DNA of 64,000 bases from Mugil cephalus (GCF_022458985.1 NC_061783.1:5734413-5798412), one strand, 5' to 3'; shown: positions 37,736 through 55,814, counted from the stretch's first letter. The notes: generated from the letters alone by a model not told the origin. Translations and numbers: made by a program.

Positions 37736-40493
37736 CTAATATTGTGTTGACTTGAAATGATGATCATCAGTGGTGGAGAATATGTGGCCCTCGTTTTGCA
37801 GAAAAGCCAAGCAAGTTCTGAACAAGGACAGGATATGAATGAAATTGACAGGACGCGACCAAGCTAGATTATTGGCGTTTGCTGTTTTCTACAGATTCAT
37901 AGTGACCAATACCTGATGTCTCTGATGCTGAGGTAGTCCAGCTTTGTCTTCAGGTCGTGGAAACTGATGCCATCACCGTGGACAGAGAGCGTCCTGATAG
38001 CGTGCAACACCTTACCGGGGAGTTCACAGTTACTTCGAGTGGTCAGTGTTGATTTTTTGACAGATATTGCCTCTTTTATGCACAGTGTACACGATTGAAA
38101 AAAAATATTTTTATATATTTCTAGGAAAAGCACAGATACAAATATTATAATAAACGATTGCTCAATTCCATCTGACTGTTGACTCGCTGTTACAACTAAT
38201 GGCTTATTGGGACACTGGAACAGAAGAGAACTCCGGTCATCTTAAATCTGTGCTTTTCAAGACAAAAAAAAAAAAAAAAGTGTCGTGTCAGAATGAAAGA
38301 ATATTAATTTCTGATTTGGTGACAGTAGTCCTAGTTACACCAGTGACATCTGCACGACTCCACTGTGCTTTAGTAAGTGACAAAATGCGTTCTGATGTGC
38401 TGACTCTCACTAACCTGAGACTGGATGGTGGACAAGTTGTTCGGTAAAATGCCATGAGAATGTCCATACTTGTCATACAGTGAAGCAGCAGTGGCATTCA
38501 TGTTCACATCAAACACCTAGATTAAGAGAAGTACACACAGGAAATACAAAATGCAAATAAAATGCAGCATTTCCACAACTGTTAATACTTCTACTACTCC
38601 TTTTCCACAAGAATGATTCTGCCTCCAAAACAGTCGCAACTCATCAGAGAATGGACATGGACCTTCTGAGGGTGTCATGTGGTGTCTGGGAATAGAATAT
38701 TGTTAGTGTGGGGCCTTCGGGTCCTATGGGTTGAGGGGAGGGGCCTCTGTGGATCATCTCACAGATACTTGATCAGTTTGGTTCTAGTGAATTTAGAGAC
38801 CAGGTCAACACCTTGTACTGTTCATGTTTTTTGAGTTTTTCTTAAACTGCTGCCATCAAGGAGTGTCATTGCTATAGGGTGGGGCTGTTTGGTCTGGTCT
38901 AGGTGGGTGCTACATGTCTAAATAACATACATGAATACCAGGTCCAAAAGTTTCATAGCAGAACACTGCATTGTCACAAGATGATCACCACCTGTCAGTG
39001 GTTTTAATGTTGTGGCTGATTGGCGTAACAAGTCAAGACTCATAAAATTAGAATTTCCATCACTGCTCCCATACCTTCCCAAAAAGCTGCACATGGGCCC
39101 ACACCACCTCCAACATGTGTGACGTGATCTCATTCAGGTCTGTAATGCAACGGATATTCGTTGCCAGCAATGACCTTTGACCCTAGTAGAAAAATAAGAA
39201 GCTAATGTTACAGTATTTTCTCCATCTCATGGAAGTCCTCCACTGAACAGCTTCAGCTTAGGTTTTACCACTTACATTGAAGTTCCGTAGACTGCCTGTA
39301 ACTTTCACATATGTTCCAAAAGAGGCGGCGCTCATGTGTGAACAGTCCTGAGCGAACAGAAGTCAGATGTGATTACCACGGCACTGCAATGAGGAAGGTC
39401 ATTTGTGTTCCAGTTACACTTGTGAAGGGAGCGTGTTGATGCCACTAGCCTCTGATGAGTTGACCCACTGCCTGACATTCAAAGGTGGGCCAGTCATGTC
39501 GTCCACATAGTACTGGATGTTGGTCGCAAACGGAGCGAAGCCTCGGACTACGCCCACCACGGCAACCTAGGGTCAGTAGATTGTGGCAGTTCATTAGTCT
39601 GAAAGATAAAACATGGTAACGGCACAGGACAGCGCCAGAAAAGCATCATTGCAAGGTGACATATGCGAGTATATGCCACCTCATCCTCACCCTCAAAAAC
39701 TGATGCTCTGCTTTCTGTTTTTTTCCTGAGTAAAGGACTGCTCTTGTGCTGGCTTTAAAGATGGTTTCACAGTCATTAGCCTACTGTCATGCACTGCCAA
39801 GCGCGTTTCCTTCCAAGTTTACTTGAAGAGTTCAACACTTACTTTTTTTTCCCCTCAACACAGTAAATTTGAATGCTGTTCCATCAGTCACTTTGCACCA
39901 CTTTGATGCAGAATGATCTATAAATCAAGCAATGAGTTGCCAAACACGTTCAGATCATAAGAGGGGGAGTTCTAATGACTTTGGAGATCCCAAATATTCA
40001 TCTAACACCCTCATTTCGTCAGTGGGATAAAGATCAAGTGTAAGATCTTCACAACTCCATGATGGATCTGTTCCCAACACTGAAGCACTTGAAGGCGACA
40101 GTGTTTTATTTTCCCCCTCTTAAAATAGCATTACATTCATACCTGGTTGAGCTCTAAATCACAGATAGCGAAGCCGTCCTTGCTGACTTGAGAGGCAGAC
40201 AGCAGCTGCGACACTGTGCTGGGCAAAATCTGAAGAGTCGCTTTCTGTGGCAAGATCAGCGTGAGGGAGCGCGTTAATCCGAGAGCACCACGCGCACACG
40301 CACATGTTTTTCAGAGCATTACATCAACTCTGACTCAACAGAAAACAGACACACCTTTGATAGGGCCGCTCCGTGGTTAGTGATCCCACTAGTTGACTGA
40401 CAGCCTGCGTTGAAACAAAAGTCAAAAAGAGGCTGCCGTGTGAGAAAAGGCCTTGCTTTGGAGCTTCTTCTGTCACTTACCTTGACTCCACAT
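37736..40493 (-). CDS. Replication protein A 32-kDa subunit-like protein, 9 exons
   Basis: RPA32 is the middle subunit of the RPA heterotrimer that binds ssDNA in replication, repair and checkpoint signalling. Coding exons: 40481-40493, 40355-40404, 40143-40244, 39450-39566, 39276-39347, 39075-39182, 38415-38516, 37913-38010, 37736-37817. They sum to 744 bases (247 residues; human RPA2 is 270). It begins MWSQG, like MWN in RPA2. Residues 22-55 hold LPSTVSQLLSA, 56-154 the OB-fold with DDMTGPPLNVRQWV and TYVKVTGSLRNF, and 187-247 the winged helix ending EGHIFSTTDDHHFKST. The two ssDNA-contacting aromatics of human RPA2 (W107, F135) correspond to W89 and F117. Frame is continuous through all junctions. 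Exon 4 needs a GC donor (39449/39448), and the exon 8 acceptor has a weak pyrimidine tract. The N-terminal tail is short and lacks SP sites. It is diverged enough to be a paralogue of canonical rpa2, so no symbol is given. Confidence 0.88.
38616..39025 (-). mobile_element. Tc1-type MITE, truncated copy in RPA32-like intron 6
   Basis: Read on the minus strand it begins next to a TA with CGCCAATCAGCCACAACATT and follows the full-length copy at 60514-60977 for most of its length. The far terminal inverted repeat is missing, so the copy is 3' truncated. It does not disturb exons 6 or 7. Confidence 0.8.
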
Positions 40494-41886
40494 GACAAAG
40501 TTTCAGTTTAACCATCTCCCAGGTACATAAAGAGTTCTTCACTGACGTCAAAAGTCATAAAAATAAAAGTCTGGCTGGAAGCACTATGGGAGAGTCTTCC
40601 TAACTTTACTGGCAGCTTCGTAATGTCCAGGTGAACAGAATTAGAGCAATTACCTGTGAAGCAGCACATGCAAGTAAATGATTGGTTGGAAACCTATCTC
40701 CAACGTTCCAATCCTTTATTGCAATTGTGTTATTTCAATAGTTTTTTTTTTATTTATTCATTTTTTTTTTAACAAAAAATCCATCAATTCAACAGTGATT
40801 GACAGGCGTTCACTCCACATCAGATAAACTTCATTTAATCTCTTCAAAGTATCTTACAATGACAGACCAAAAATTGTTCATACAAAAGTGTGAGCGCAGA
40901 AGTTTGCCTGGCTGTGAGCTCAGACCACCTCATTAGACATGATTCAAAGTGTGTCCTGGACATTGCAGACCTGATCCAGGCCTCACATTAACTACCACAG
41001 TTCCACGTCCCAAGATGAGATTTCAGTCACCGAGCGGCAGATGAAATTGGTTTCGGGAAGAATGTTGAAAAACAGGACTTCAATGCGTGGCAGGTGTAAC
41101 ACATGATTCATGCCACACCTCAAAATGGTTACTCCATTACAGAAAATACAAAAAAATAAACGTCCAGATGTCATTAGTTGGTATAAAACATGTCAGCATA
41201 TACACCCCTTTTTACACATTAACTGTGTAAAAGATCCATGGCTCTTTAATATTAAGCATTTGATATTTCCGCACAGTACACTTTGTACACAGTAGAACAC
41301 GGCAGACAGCGAAGTAGTGTGGAATTAGGAGTGTAGAGCTGGATAACAAGGTGAACTTCAATGCTACCCCGATTTAACTTTACAAGAAGAAAAGACTGAA
41401 TCATGGATTTCATATAAGACCTGTGAAAACGTTGTGTAAAGTCTTTCGAGATGAATCCCATCCCAGTGCAGCCATGAGCAGCGCCTCCATTTAGTTTGAG
41501 CAATGCAGCAAAGGCCTAGGCTGGCGTAGCCGTACGAGTCTATTAACACTCCATTTGGATTTCATTACTGGGCATGTTTTAACAGATCAAGAGGAAAAAA
41601 AAAAAAAAAAAAAAAAGCCTGCGCATGCAACTGGATAGTCCTCCAACCAAACAGAGTGCTTTTCCTGTAAACAAAGTGAAGTCCATGGCACCCAGATGAC
41701 GTCGATGATTACCTCACTGGTATTCTTTATTGGTAGGCATGTCGTAGTGGGAGCATAATCTCTTGCCAAAGGAGTGGTCCGAGACTTGCTGGCACAAAAG
41801 GATTTGTGGGCGGTAAGGTTTGGGCCGGCTGTTAGGCGAGCGAAAATCTATGAGTTATGTTTCCTTCAAGAACTGTGCCCTCCTCC

Positions 41887-41940
41887 TCAAAAGTCCAGTG
41901 TGCTCTGATCGGTGGTTCCAGTGGCTTGCATAGGCACAGC
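41887..41940 (-). other. Possible terminal coding exon of unknown gene
   Basis: A good acceptor (TGCTTCCCAG) ends at 41941 and is followed by a frame reading AVPMQATGTTDQSTLDF and a stop at 41889-41887. About 1.1 kb further on are AATAAA signals. The phase is not fixed: the other two frames also stay open for 27-36 codons. No matching upstream exon was found, so this is speculative. Confidence 0.2.
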
Positions 41941-42984
41941 CTGGGAAGCAACAATTTACGTTAGTAAGAACCTCCATTTTTGCTGTGTACATATTTTTTT
42001 ATTGCAAAGTCATTTACAACTTAAATGACGCGTACATCCGAGCGTAGTGGGAGAAGCACATTAGCAGCTCTGGCGCCGTGTCTACAGCGAACTATAGGTC
42101 ACGTGTGCTCTGAAAGCACTCGAAGCTTTACTCTGTAGCACATAAATCAGCTTTATTAGCGACTGTATATCGAGCTGTCGCGCCGCCTCTGTGGACGTTA
42201 ATTAAAATAGCAGCATGTGTGTTGTATCAGGTGGATGTTCGATGAACACAGCCAACTCTCATCTTACAACCGTCGCGTCTCGTCTCTTTAAGAGCGTGAT
42301 TAGAAGTTGTAAACAGCTGTAAACGGGAACAGCGCTGAGCACACGTTCTGTTGTTTGGGAAATTTTTAACAATTTCATTTTCAACACTCTCCTCAGAACA
42401 AGTTCTACGAGCCACTCCGTAACTGATGCGTTGAGCAGCGAAGCAGCACGCTGGGACGTTATATGGCGGCCCCGGATCAGGAGTATGAAGAGTGAATAAG
42501 ACTGATCCAGAAGGAGACTGCTCCCCTTTCAGATGGCGCTAGTACCAGACAGAAAGCTAGAGTGAGTTGACCCATGTTGTATGCCAGGATTTGCTTTCAC
42601 GAAAATCACAAACAATAGGCCAATGACAAACGCACAGTTATTATAGCACACCGACTGTTTTAACCTTGTAACTATATAACATTTTTTTCAATGACTGAGG
42701 GAAATGGACGCTGAAGAAGAAGAAAAAAACTGAAGCCATCACAGCAATTTACATGTGAAACAGTCAGGCTCTTGAAAACAGAGCACATCGAGTCAAATGT
42801 ACATCAACCTTGTTTGTCCCCTGTTCATTCTATACAGTATTTACACATGTGCAAAAGGAATTCAATACAACAAATCAGAGGGTGAAATCTCTCAATACCC
42901 CAGATCTAGCATTTGTTTGGCAAACGTTTCGAACCTCACAGGAAGCCAAGTGCCTTCCTCCTCCGCTCCTGTCTAGAAGGAAGA

Positions 42985-43150
42985 AATCTGGCCGGAAGTT
43001 ACTCTACCCATCATCCTCCGCTCCGCTTAGAGCTCGGAGGATACGGGCGACCTACTTCGAGTCCAAACTTTGCTGCTCATGTTCAGAAAGCCACAACAAT
43101 CGTGAAGTGAAACAACAATGTCCAAAGCAGCGCAACGTTCCCCGCAGGTA
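42985..43150 (+). promoter_or_regulatory. Promoter-like region with ETS site and possible first exon
   Basis: A consensus ETS site CCGGAAGT lies at 42992-42999 in locally GC- and CpG-richer sequence. Downstream, ATG at 43118 opens ten codons (MSKAAQRSPQ) ending at a CAG|GTAAAG donor at 43147/43148. No continuation exon was recognised on the plus strand. It might instead serve a minus-strand gene. Confidence 0.25.
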
Positions 43151-44123
43151 AAGACGGGCGTTGTTAATACTGATTCTGTGGTATTGCAATTCATACCAAA
43201 GCACAGCGCTCTGGGTTGGTGAACGGCTGTGCATCTCAATCACGACTTCTGCCAATTCTGTGCTTGAGTGCAATATTAGCGAGGCCACTTTAGTGTCAAG
43301 AACAAAGTGAAGGCATATCTTAATCACATCACGACAGGAAATCAAGTTACTACAACTAAAGGAGAGAATTAAAGGCCATTTAGCAGATAAATGTTGGTAC
43401 AAAGTTGAGGGGAATTTCATTTCACGCCAGTCTGAGAGCAGCAAAGCAGCCAAGATAGTTTGGTTTTACTGGATTCTTGTACAGAAAACGTGAAAGTGCG
43501 CACATTATGTATGACCTGAAAGGCAAAAGGGGTCCCGAGCATGATCCTCTGCCAAGTGCTGCAACAACTTAATAGGCTTAGAATTAGCCTGTCGGAAGCA
43601 TGAAGAAAGGGATTACTGTAAGGTTCAGAGCCAAAGGAAACGAGTAGCAGTGACAGTGAGAGGAGATCAAGTTAAACACAACAGTATTATGTGTCAAAGA
43701 AAACAGGAAAAGCAGAGGTTCCTGTGGCTCACGGAGGATGGCGCGCGCTGATGTCTCCTCTCGCTTCTTCCCTGAAGGTGAGAGGTACTGCATGCATAAG
43801 TGAGACTGCTGGCTGACATTGCGCTCAGCATGGTAAACAAATATCAACGCGGTTATCACACCCAATCCAGCCTCACAGAGCCCCGCCACATAATGCAGTA
43901 GGTAGTTATGAGGAATAAATATAAACAACTAAATAAAAGTGCTTTCATTGAATGAATTTCTCGCCCCTTTTACACATTCAGGTCTGAACGGTCGCACGTG
44001 TGAATATTCATGCCGCTGCTCTGATAACGCAGGCGGAGACGACTTCACGTCGTGAAATAGATTTTTAAGCAACGCAGGGATTTGTCTCAAGTGTAGATTT
44101 GTCACTCAACAAGGTCTCAGACT

Positions 44124-46073
44124 GCTTTATTGTAGTGCACTCACTTTTTTTTTATTCCTCACTCGAGGATTTATTACCATCTGGATTGCTTTTTCATGGT
44201 TCTGCACGTTACTTCTACTGGCTTTTATAACGCTGTGCTTACCAGAATAACCTGTCCCACAGACGTTTGGACATGTGTAACTGATGTTATTAATGATGGC
44301 TGTGTTATGAGTTACCAGATTAACTGAGAAACGGTTAAAGCTGCAGGTGTCCTGTAATATGTATCATCTTATAATACTGTATGGTCATTACATTACTGCT
44401 GCTTTCTCTTTCTTCTACAGGTTTTGACCTTTAAAGTGAAACACTGTCTCCATCTTTTTTTATCATTTGCAGACACAGAGTACCTTCTCATACGCATATT
44501 TAGGATACTTTTAAATAAGTTCTCATTTTTATACAAGACACTTGCTTGAAATTAAGTGCTTAGAATTTGGCATTTAAGTGTCATATCTGCCCTTTGTGCT
44601 AAACTCCGTATGTGTAATGCAGCAACTAGCAAGTTAATATGTTGGTCTGATTATCACTTTCAGCACAGACGTGCATGTTGATGGCCGCATGCCTGAAAGT
44701 CTTCAGATATTGTGTGTATAATGTACACAACATCTCTTGTGCATTATGACCACTTTGCAAATATTGTGTAGGTCTCCCTGGCGCCTGGTCTGGTCTAGGT
44801 GAGTGATTCATGTCTAAGTACACGCAAATGTCAAATGTCCAAAAGGTTCCCAGCAGAATATTTTCATAAGACAGTCAAAATGATTTACTTCTCCTGTCAG
44901 TGGTCATAAAGTTATGCCCGATCGCTGTATGTACAGCATGAATGTTACATATTACAATGCTGGAAAGGTGAGCACAGCGTTATAAGAGCTATGAAAATAA
45001 GAACCCACTTGTAATGAACCTGAATGATCCTTCAGGCTCTTTGCGTCTTAGACTACGAGAAGCGCTTCTTCGTCTCAAATGAATGTTTTTGTGATTAAGG
45101 CTCTGTATAAATAAAGGTGACCGCTCTCGATACATTCTTGTCAACTGGTTAGGGGTGCGTCTGGGACCAGTCCACTTATCTTGAAGTATGCAAAGGGCAG
45201 AAAGAGGAAAACCCCAACCACAAGCACCTGCTGCCTGGACACTTGCTGATAAAAACATCCTCCACCCACACAACCAACGAAGAAACCACCAGAAGAAAAC
45301 TAACACGTCGACCACCCATTTTTTCCCCTTCATGACTCCTGAGCAAAATTTAACTTGACAGTAGGCCTTTGTCTATAAATACCATCATGCTGTTGTTTGT
45401 TTTTACCTGAGCATTCAGGGCATATTTGCATTTGAAGCAAAATAGACTTAAATCTTGATGTAAATACTGTAACTATCAATGCTGGTGGTGATGACCAGGC
45501 TGAAATGTATCTTTTACATCAGGTTCTGTCAAAGCCACAAATGGCTTGACATCTGCACACTGAGGTGACTTGTGTTTTTATATTGGCCCTTTGGATAAAT
45601 GTACACTGTAAAAATCACAGGATGATGTCTCATATTGCATTAGTAACAATTAGCACCATGTCCAAAATGGTATTTGGAGACAAATTGTTTACTGTCATAC
45701 CTTTTTTTACATTCTTACCGAATGCAAGACTCATTTTGCTCTTCCGTCACACTCAACTGATTGTGTAAGGAGGAAGTGGAAGCTGTGATGTGATTAGCCT
45801 GAGACTAAGCTGCAGTTTGGTGCAGCAGCAGCACCAGCGGTGGGTGTCACACTGCCCCCTCCAATTTAAAGACACAGCTAGAAGAAGACCATACATACTC
45901 GGACAGTGGATGAAGTTTAAGCCATGACGCAACTAATGACTATTCTATGTATTGTTCCATAGTTTCCATAAAAACAATAATCCACAGTCATGTGACCATC
46001 TGGGTTAACAGTAGCTGTTGAGATGTGTACATGTGCTTGATGGGCTGAGTGTGTAGTGCTGTTTGTTCATCCA
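44124..46073 (-). other. pdik1l: Probable pdik1l 3' UTR
   Basis: This stretch follows the pdik1l stop codon on the minus strand and has no competing exon. An AATAAA signal lies at about 44129-44124, giving a 3' UTR near 1.9 kb if used; earlier signals could be used instead. It contains a diverged MITE copy at about 44735-44932. Confidence 0.35.
44735..44932 (-). mobile_element. Tc1-type MITE, internally deleted copy
   Basis: On the minus strand the left end (GACCACTGACAGGAG, CACCTAGACCAGACC) and the right end (GGAGACCTA, GTGGTCATAATG) of the family seen at 60514-60977 are joined without the middle. It is strongly diverged, so it is an old copy. Confidence 0.7.
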
Positions 46074-51269
<5,196 letters not shown>

Positions 51270-53526
51270 TTAACCTCACCCTGTTACACTGGTTGACTTT
51301 GCAAGATTCAGCAAGTCTAAAGCCACACCAGTGTCTCTGGGACACTGGAATATACAGTCTTTACTCAGAATTTTGTGAGATGCTTGAGGAATGTTAACGT
51401 CGACCAGGTGTAACTGTTTCACTGTAGTTTTGCGACACACTGTGTTGTGAAATCAGCTGTGATCAGAGGAAAATAAATAATTTCCTGTTGCTTTCAGTAA
51501 ACCTGCATGCACCTTTCTCTTTCATTTCATGCCGTCGCTCCGCCTTGTGCCCCAGGCCTAAGCAACTAAACAAATAAAACCTTTAACTTCCACCATGACT
51601 TTCTAACCAAACCAGTCTTCCTTATTGATAAGTGGGAAAACATGTTCACTCAGGCAGTGCCACTGAGGCTCTGGTTCAGTCTCAACAAAGAATCCAAGCT
51701 GACCTTATTAACAACTGACCACTGACTCACAAAAGAACTTCTGCAGTAAAACAATGTTGGGTATGTGGCGCTGAGGAACTTTTACCACTTAACTCAACAC
51801 GATCACGCAAATAACTGTATACAAAAATCTTCGCAGTATAAACTACTCCAATGACAGTTCTCATAAAGCGTTCTAGTGCCTTTTTCCTGGCTTAAAAATA
51901 AAGCCCAAACACAGGAAATAAATGGTATCAAAAAATAAGAAGAAAAATGGCTTCAAAACAAATCATTTAGGACTAACAGTTCATTTCCAGTAAAACCAGT
52001 GCAAGGAGCCAGTATTTATGAGGCTTGTGCAACATGAGATGAGTTTCGGTCACCACAAAACAGCAAGAAAACAAGATGCTGCTCCAGCTCCAGGACAAAA
52101 ATGACATGTTTGTCTCAACTTCTGAAAAACAACACGTCACCTTAATTGTTAAATTCATTGTTACTATAGACAAACTTGACAATTAGTGTGATGTTTCAGG
52201 GAAACCGTCCAGCTCGTAGATGTCTGCGGTTCGCAATATCTCATACTAGCGCTGATGGCACTGAAGTTGAAAATGTTGTTGCATTAAATACATTGCTCCT
52301 CTTCATAACCATGGCAACAATCTAATTGACAAAACCCTACCCTTACACTGGAATTCTGTTTAAGATGCATATAGAGATTGACTGACACACACACTTCCTG
52401 AATCTCTAGCAACTAGCTGGCTAGCCAAATCTACCTAAATGTAAAGATTACATGACAGGACATGACAAAATGATCCAAGCAGAAGAACTGAATAAAAAAA
52501 AAAAAAAAAAGCTGTACACATGCAGGATTCTGTCTTATAAAATACTTTGGAAATGGGTCGACATGCACCAGCTTTATCGATAACTTCCACAGTTATCAAT
52601 AAATAAAAATAGAAACACTCTTGCATGTGACCACTGCTCTCGGCTTCATAGCGACTGTAGCAGCAATTCATCACATGTAACTGTACACCAGTACCACAGT
52701 GATATCTAAATCATCATTACTGAACATCAGAATGGTGACCACTGGTTCATCTATAGAGCTCATATTAAAGCAGAGATTTGCAACACAGGATCATATAAAA
52801 ACACACTTACCAAGTTTGTGACGGTGTGACAAAAATGATTCCCTCATAATTTAAAACAATGTTTATTGCATGCTGTATATGCTATATGTTGACACAGTTT
52901 TGTAGATTTCTGACGCTTCCGACTGTTATCATAAATTTGCAAATAAAATCCCTTTGAAATAAATCTGCATGCAGCTGCCAAGGCAAATACCTGCTCTTGA
53001 TGTGAGTAACTCTCGCCTCAACGCCTCACAATAGCTTCAGTCAAACGTTAGGATTACTGTGAGTATTGTGAGCATTGTGCAAGTGTGTACAGACATGTTA
53101 AGAATGTATTACTTCACTGCTGACGATTAAGGCAGCCCCAAATATAAGTGGCTATCTAAGCACTGCAATAAGAGACTTGATGAACCATTGAAAGCTATCC
53201 TTAAATACAAACCGATCCTTAATCCTTGATGAACCATGATCTCTTCTGATAGACCAAACAAGGCACACTGCTGTTAACTCAGACATCAGTCATTACCAAA
53301 CAGTCTAATATCTCTCCTCATAATCTAGAACCACACATCTTTCTCCCCAACATTGCCCCCTTGTCTGGCATCCAAATCTGTGTCCTGGTTCCCTGAAGCA
53401 TAAACCCATTGTTTCCAGGATACTTTCACATTTTCCTTTTACTATTCAAATATATTGTCAGACAAGTTCCATAAAAAACAGCATTTACAAAGCTCCCACT
53501 GATTAATACCATATCTTTGTTGTAAA

Positions 53527-53973
53527 CATAGACTGTAGAAAAAAAATGGACAGCATGTCTTCACTTTCTCCCCTTGTTCAAATCAACACTCGTATCCCGG
53601 GTATACGGTCGGCGCCATCTTGCACGTTAAGAGCCGAGATCTGGGCAGAACCGACCTAGAGATGAGCCAAACTTTCTCTAGACTTCCTGGTGTCTGTGTT
53701 TGGTTAATATTGTCCTCTAGTTTACCGCCACCAGTTACAAAGTAACGTTTATACACTGCAACTATTTCTATTTTTACTAATTTCGCAGTTTTACAAAACC
53801 GTTTCCCAGAGCCATTGTCGGTGGCAACTGTCAGTCATGATTATGTCACATCCGTTTGTTACAGCATCAAATAACTAAAAAAAACTAAAGCAGCAGTCAG
53901 CCATCAGGGGGAGCTCCACGTGGTTTAGCTTCACCTTTGAGGAGCTCTAATGGCATCTCTTCTACAGTCTATG
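53527..53973. mobile_element. MITE with 13-bp terminal inverted repeats
   Basis: The left end CATAGACTGTAGA (53527-53539) is the exact reverse complement of the right end TCTACAGTCTATG (53961-53973). Internal segments such as GGCGCCATCTTG and CTCCACGTGGTTTAGCTTCA are familiar from fish repeats. No coding capacity remains. Confidence 0.75.
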
Positions 53974-55814
53974 GTTACACACTGCAGCACACCCTGATCC
54001 TCCATGGTCAACTGACACCATGTTTCATGCACTGGTTCCTGTTACAGGATTATTATGTTTGCTTGCTGAGATGTATGCCCATGCATACTGTAGTCACACG
54101 TACATCTGGCCTTAATTTCATCAACAAACCCATTTTTCACCACAAAAATTAAACTACAGTGAAAAAACACTTTCAAACCCCTAATGTAACCAGATCCTGG
54201 AAGATATGGCTTTATAAACAAAACTCATCTACATGCAGGTAGCGGGTGACGTTTTTAAAATGTAAGCTAGTTTAACAGGTGACGTATATGCCTGTAAGTG
54301 TGAAATTTATGGTTTTCTTTTTTTGGAAACTTAACACCCATCACATCTCAGCTGATGCGACCTCAGCACCTCATGTCATAGCTGGGTGGGCTAAGCTCTT
54401 TTGTGGCCTCAACAACACTCAAGACCCCACTAAAGGTTAAATACCCAAGAGTCCCCACCTGTTAGTTAGAACATTTTTGGATCAAAGGTGAAATGTCTTT
54501 AAAAAAAAACTCAACCAAGCGGAGTTGTATGTCTTAAGGCCCAGGAACACCGTCAACAATAGCCCACAGTGACTGGATCAAAGTGTTGTACTTGAACATG
54601 CTGCAAAGACTACAGCCAACAAGCAGCTGGCACATATGTTGTGCGCCTGCTTGAAAGGAAATTATTCGTCATACTAGCAGGAAGGAGTGGTTCATATTCA
54701 TCATTCCAAAGATGTATCCAGAAAAGCAACTATAAGCTGCGAAGCTAGGAAGTTAAGAAGGACTAAAAATATGGTTAAATAGAGGCAACCTCGCCTAAAT
54801 CGTGCTGGTCAGTTGGTGTTCTCACCTAATTGCTTGTTGCGACAGTATTTGTTTATTTGAATGTTCAGAGAAGATTAAAAAAATGAGAAAAGACTTCTAT
54901 GTGCACTTTTTGAACGCTGTTTTGTTTCTGTGTGTCACTCATTTCTCTTCTAGTGCACTGATTTGCTAATCAGTCAATCAGAGATATCTCTCTCTTCGCC
55001 TACACAACATCCGCCATCGGCTGAAAAGCTGCTGACAGGAGTCGTACTAGAGGCAACAGTGCGAGACTTTCAAATGTCAGTGTGGTGCATAGCAACAGAC
55101 ATACCACTGTCCAACGGGATGAGTAGGTTCCAGGATTAATGATGGGCATAATGTAAAGCTTTCTTAAGATGTTTACTCAAGTAGTATCCCTGTAGTAATG
55201 CTCTCCATGTTCACACAAAAAGATAAAATGATCTTAGTGAATAATTGAGTGAATCTTCTGAATGAGTTGCTGATCTTCAATAGAAGGAAAAGACATCTGC
55301 GGTGCTGCTAACGCAAAACTTGCAAAAACAACAACATTAAGTGATTTATGGAGCCTTGCAACACAAAGATGACAAAACTGCCACAGCATCAAAATGCTTT
55401 TCGAAAAAGAAAACCACACAAAATCCAAATAAACTAAACTTGACTAAATCTAGAATCAAGGCACTAAAGTCTGACTAAAGCACACACAACAAAAGACTAA
55501 AAGTAAACTCTTATCATCAGCCGACAACAGTGTTCTCCAACAACGGTCAACGATACGTCAGTCGTTGCAGTCCACACCGAAAACAGGAAATGAAAATGCA
55601 CACCAACACAAATATGCCATTTGCCTCATTCATCCTTATATAGCCCCAGAATCCTGATCCATCTAACGGAGCAGAAAACTGCACTGTGGCTGCACGTGCT
55701 GCTTTTTAAATGATTGGACATTTAAATATTCTCAGGTTTATGATAATTAATCAAACAAATGAGTCTAGTTAAAGTATTTTAAAGAGTGAAAGTACGCTTT
55801 TAAGAGAAGCTAAA

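Larger units (their letters stand above)
40494..44120. other. Unresolved interval between RPA32-like gene and pdik1l
   Basis: It includes the upstream region of the RPA32-like gene, an A22 run at 41595-41616, a possible terminal exon at 41887-41940 and a promoter-like region at about 42.4-43.2 kb. On the minus strand AATAAA signals near 40750 could end a transcript coming from the right. No protein was recognised. Confidence 0.4.

Noticed and set aside
38918..39133. Minus-strand frame joining RPA32-like exon 6 to upstream sequence
   Set aside because: Most of the frame is MITE sequence; the peptide SATTLKPLT recurs in the other MITE copies. Only 39075-39182 is exon.
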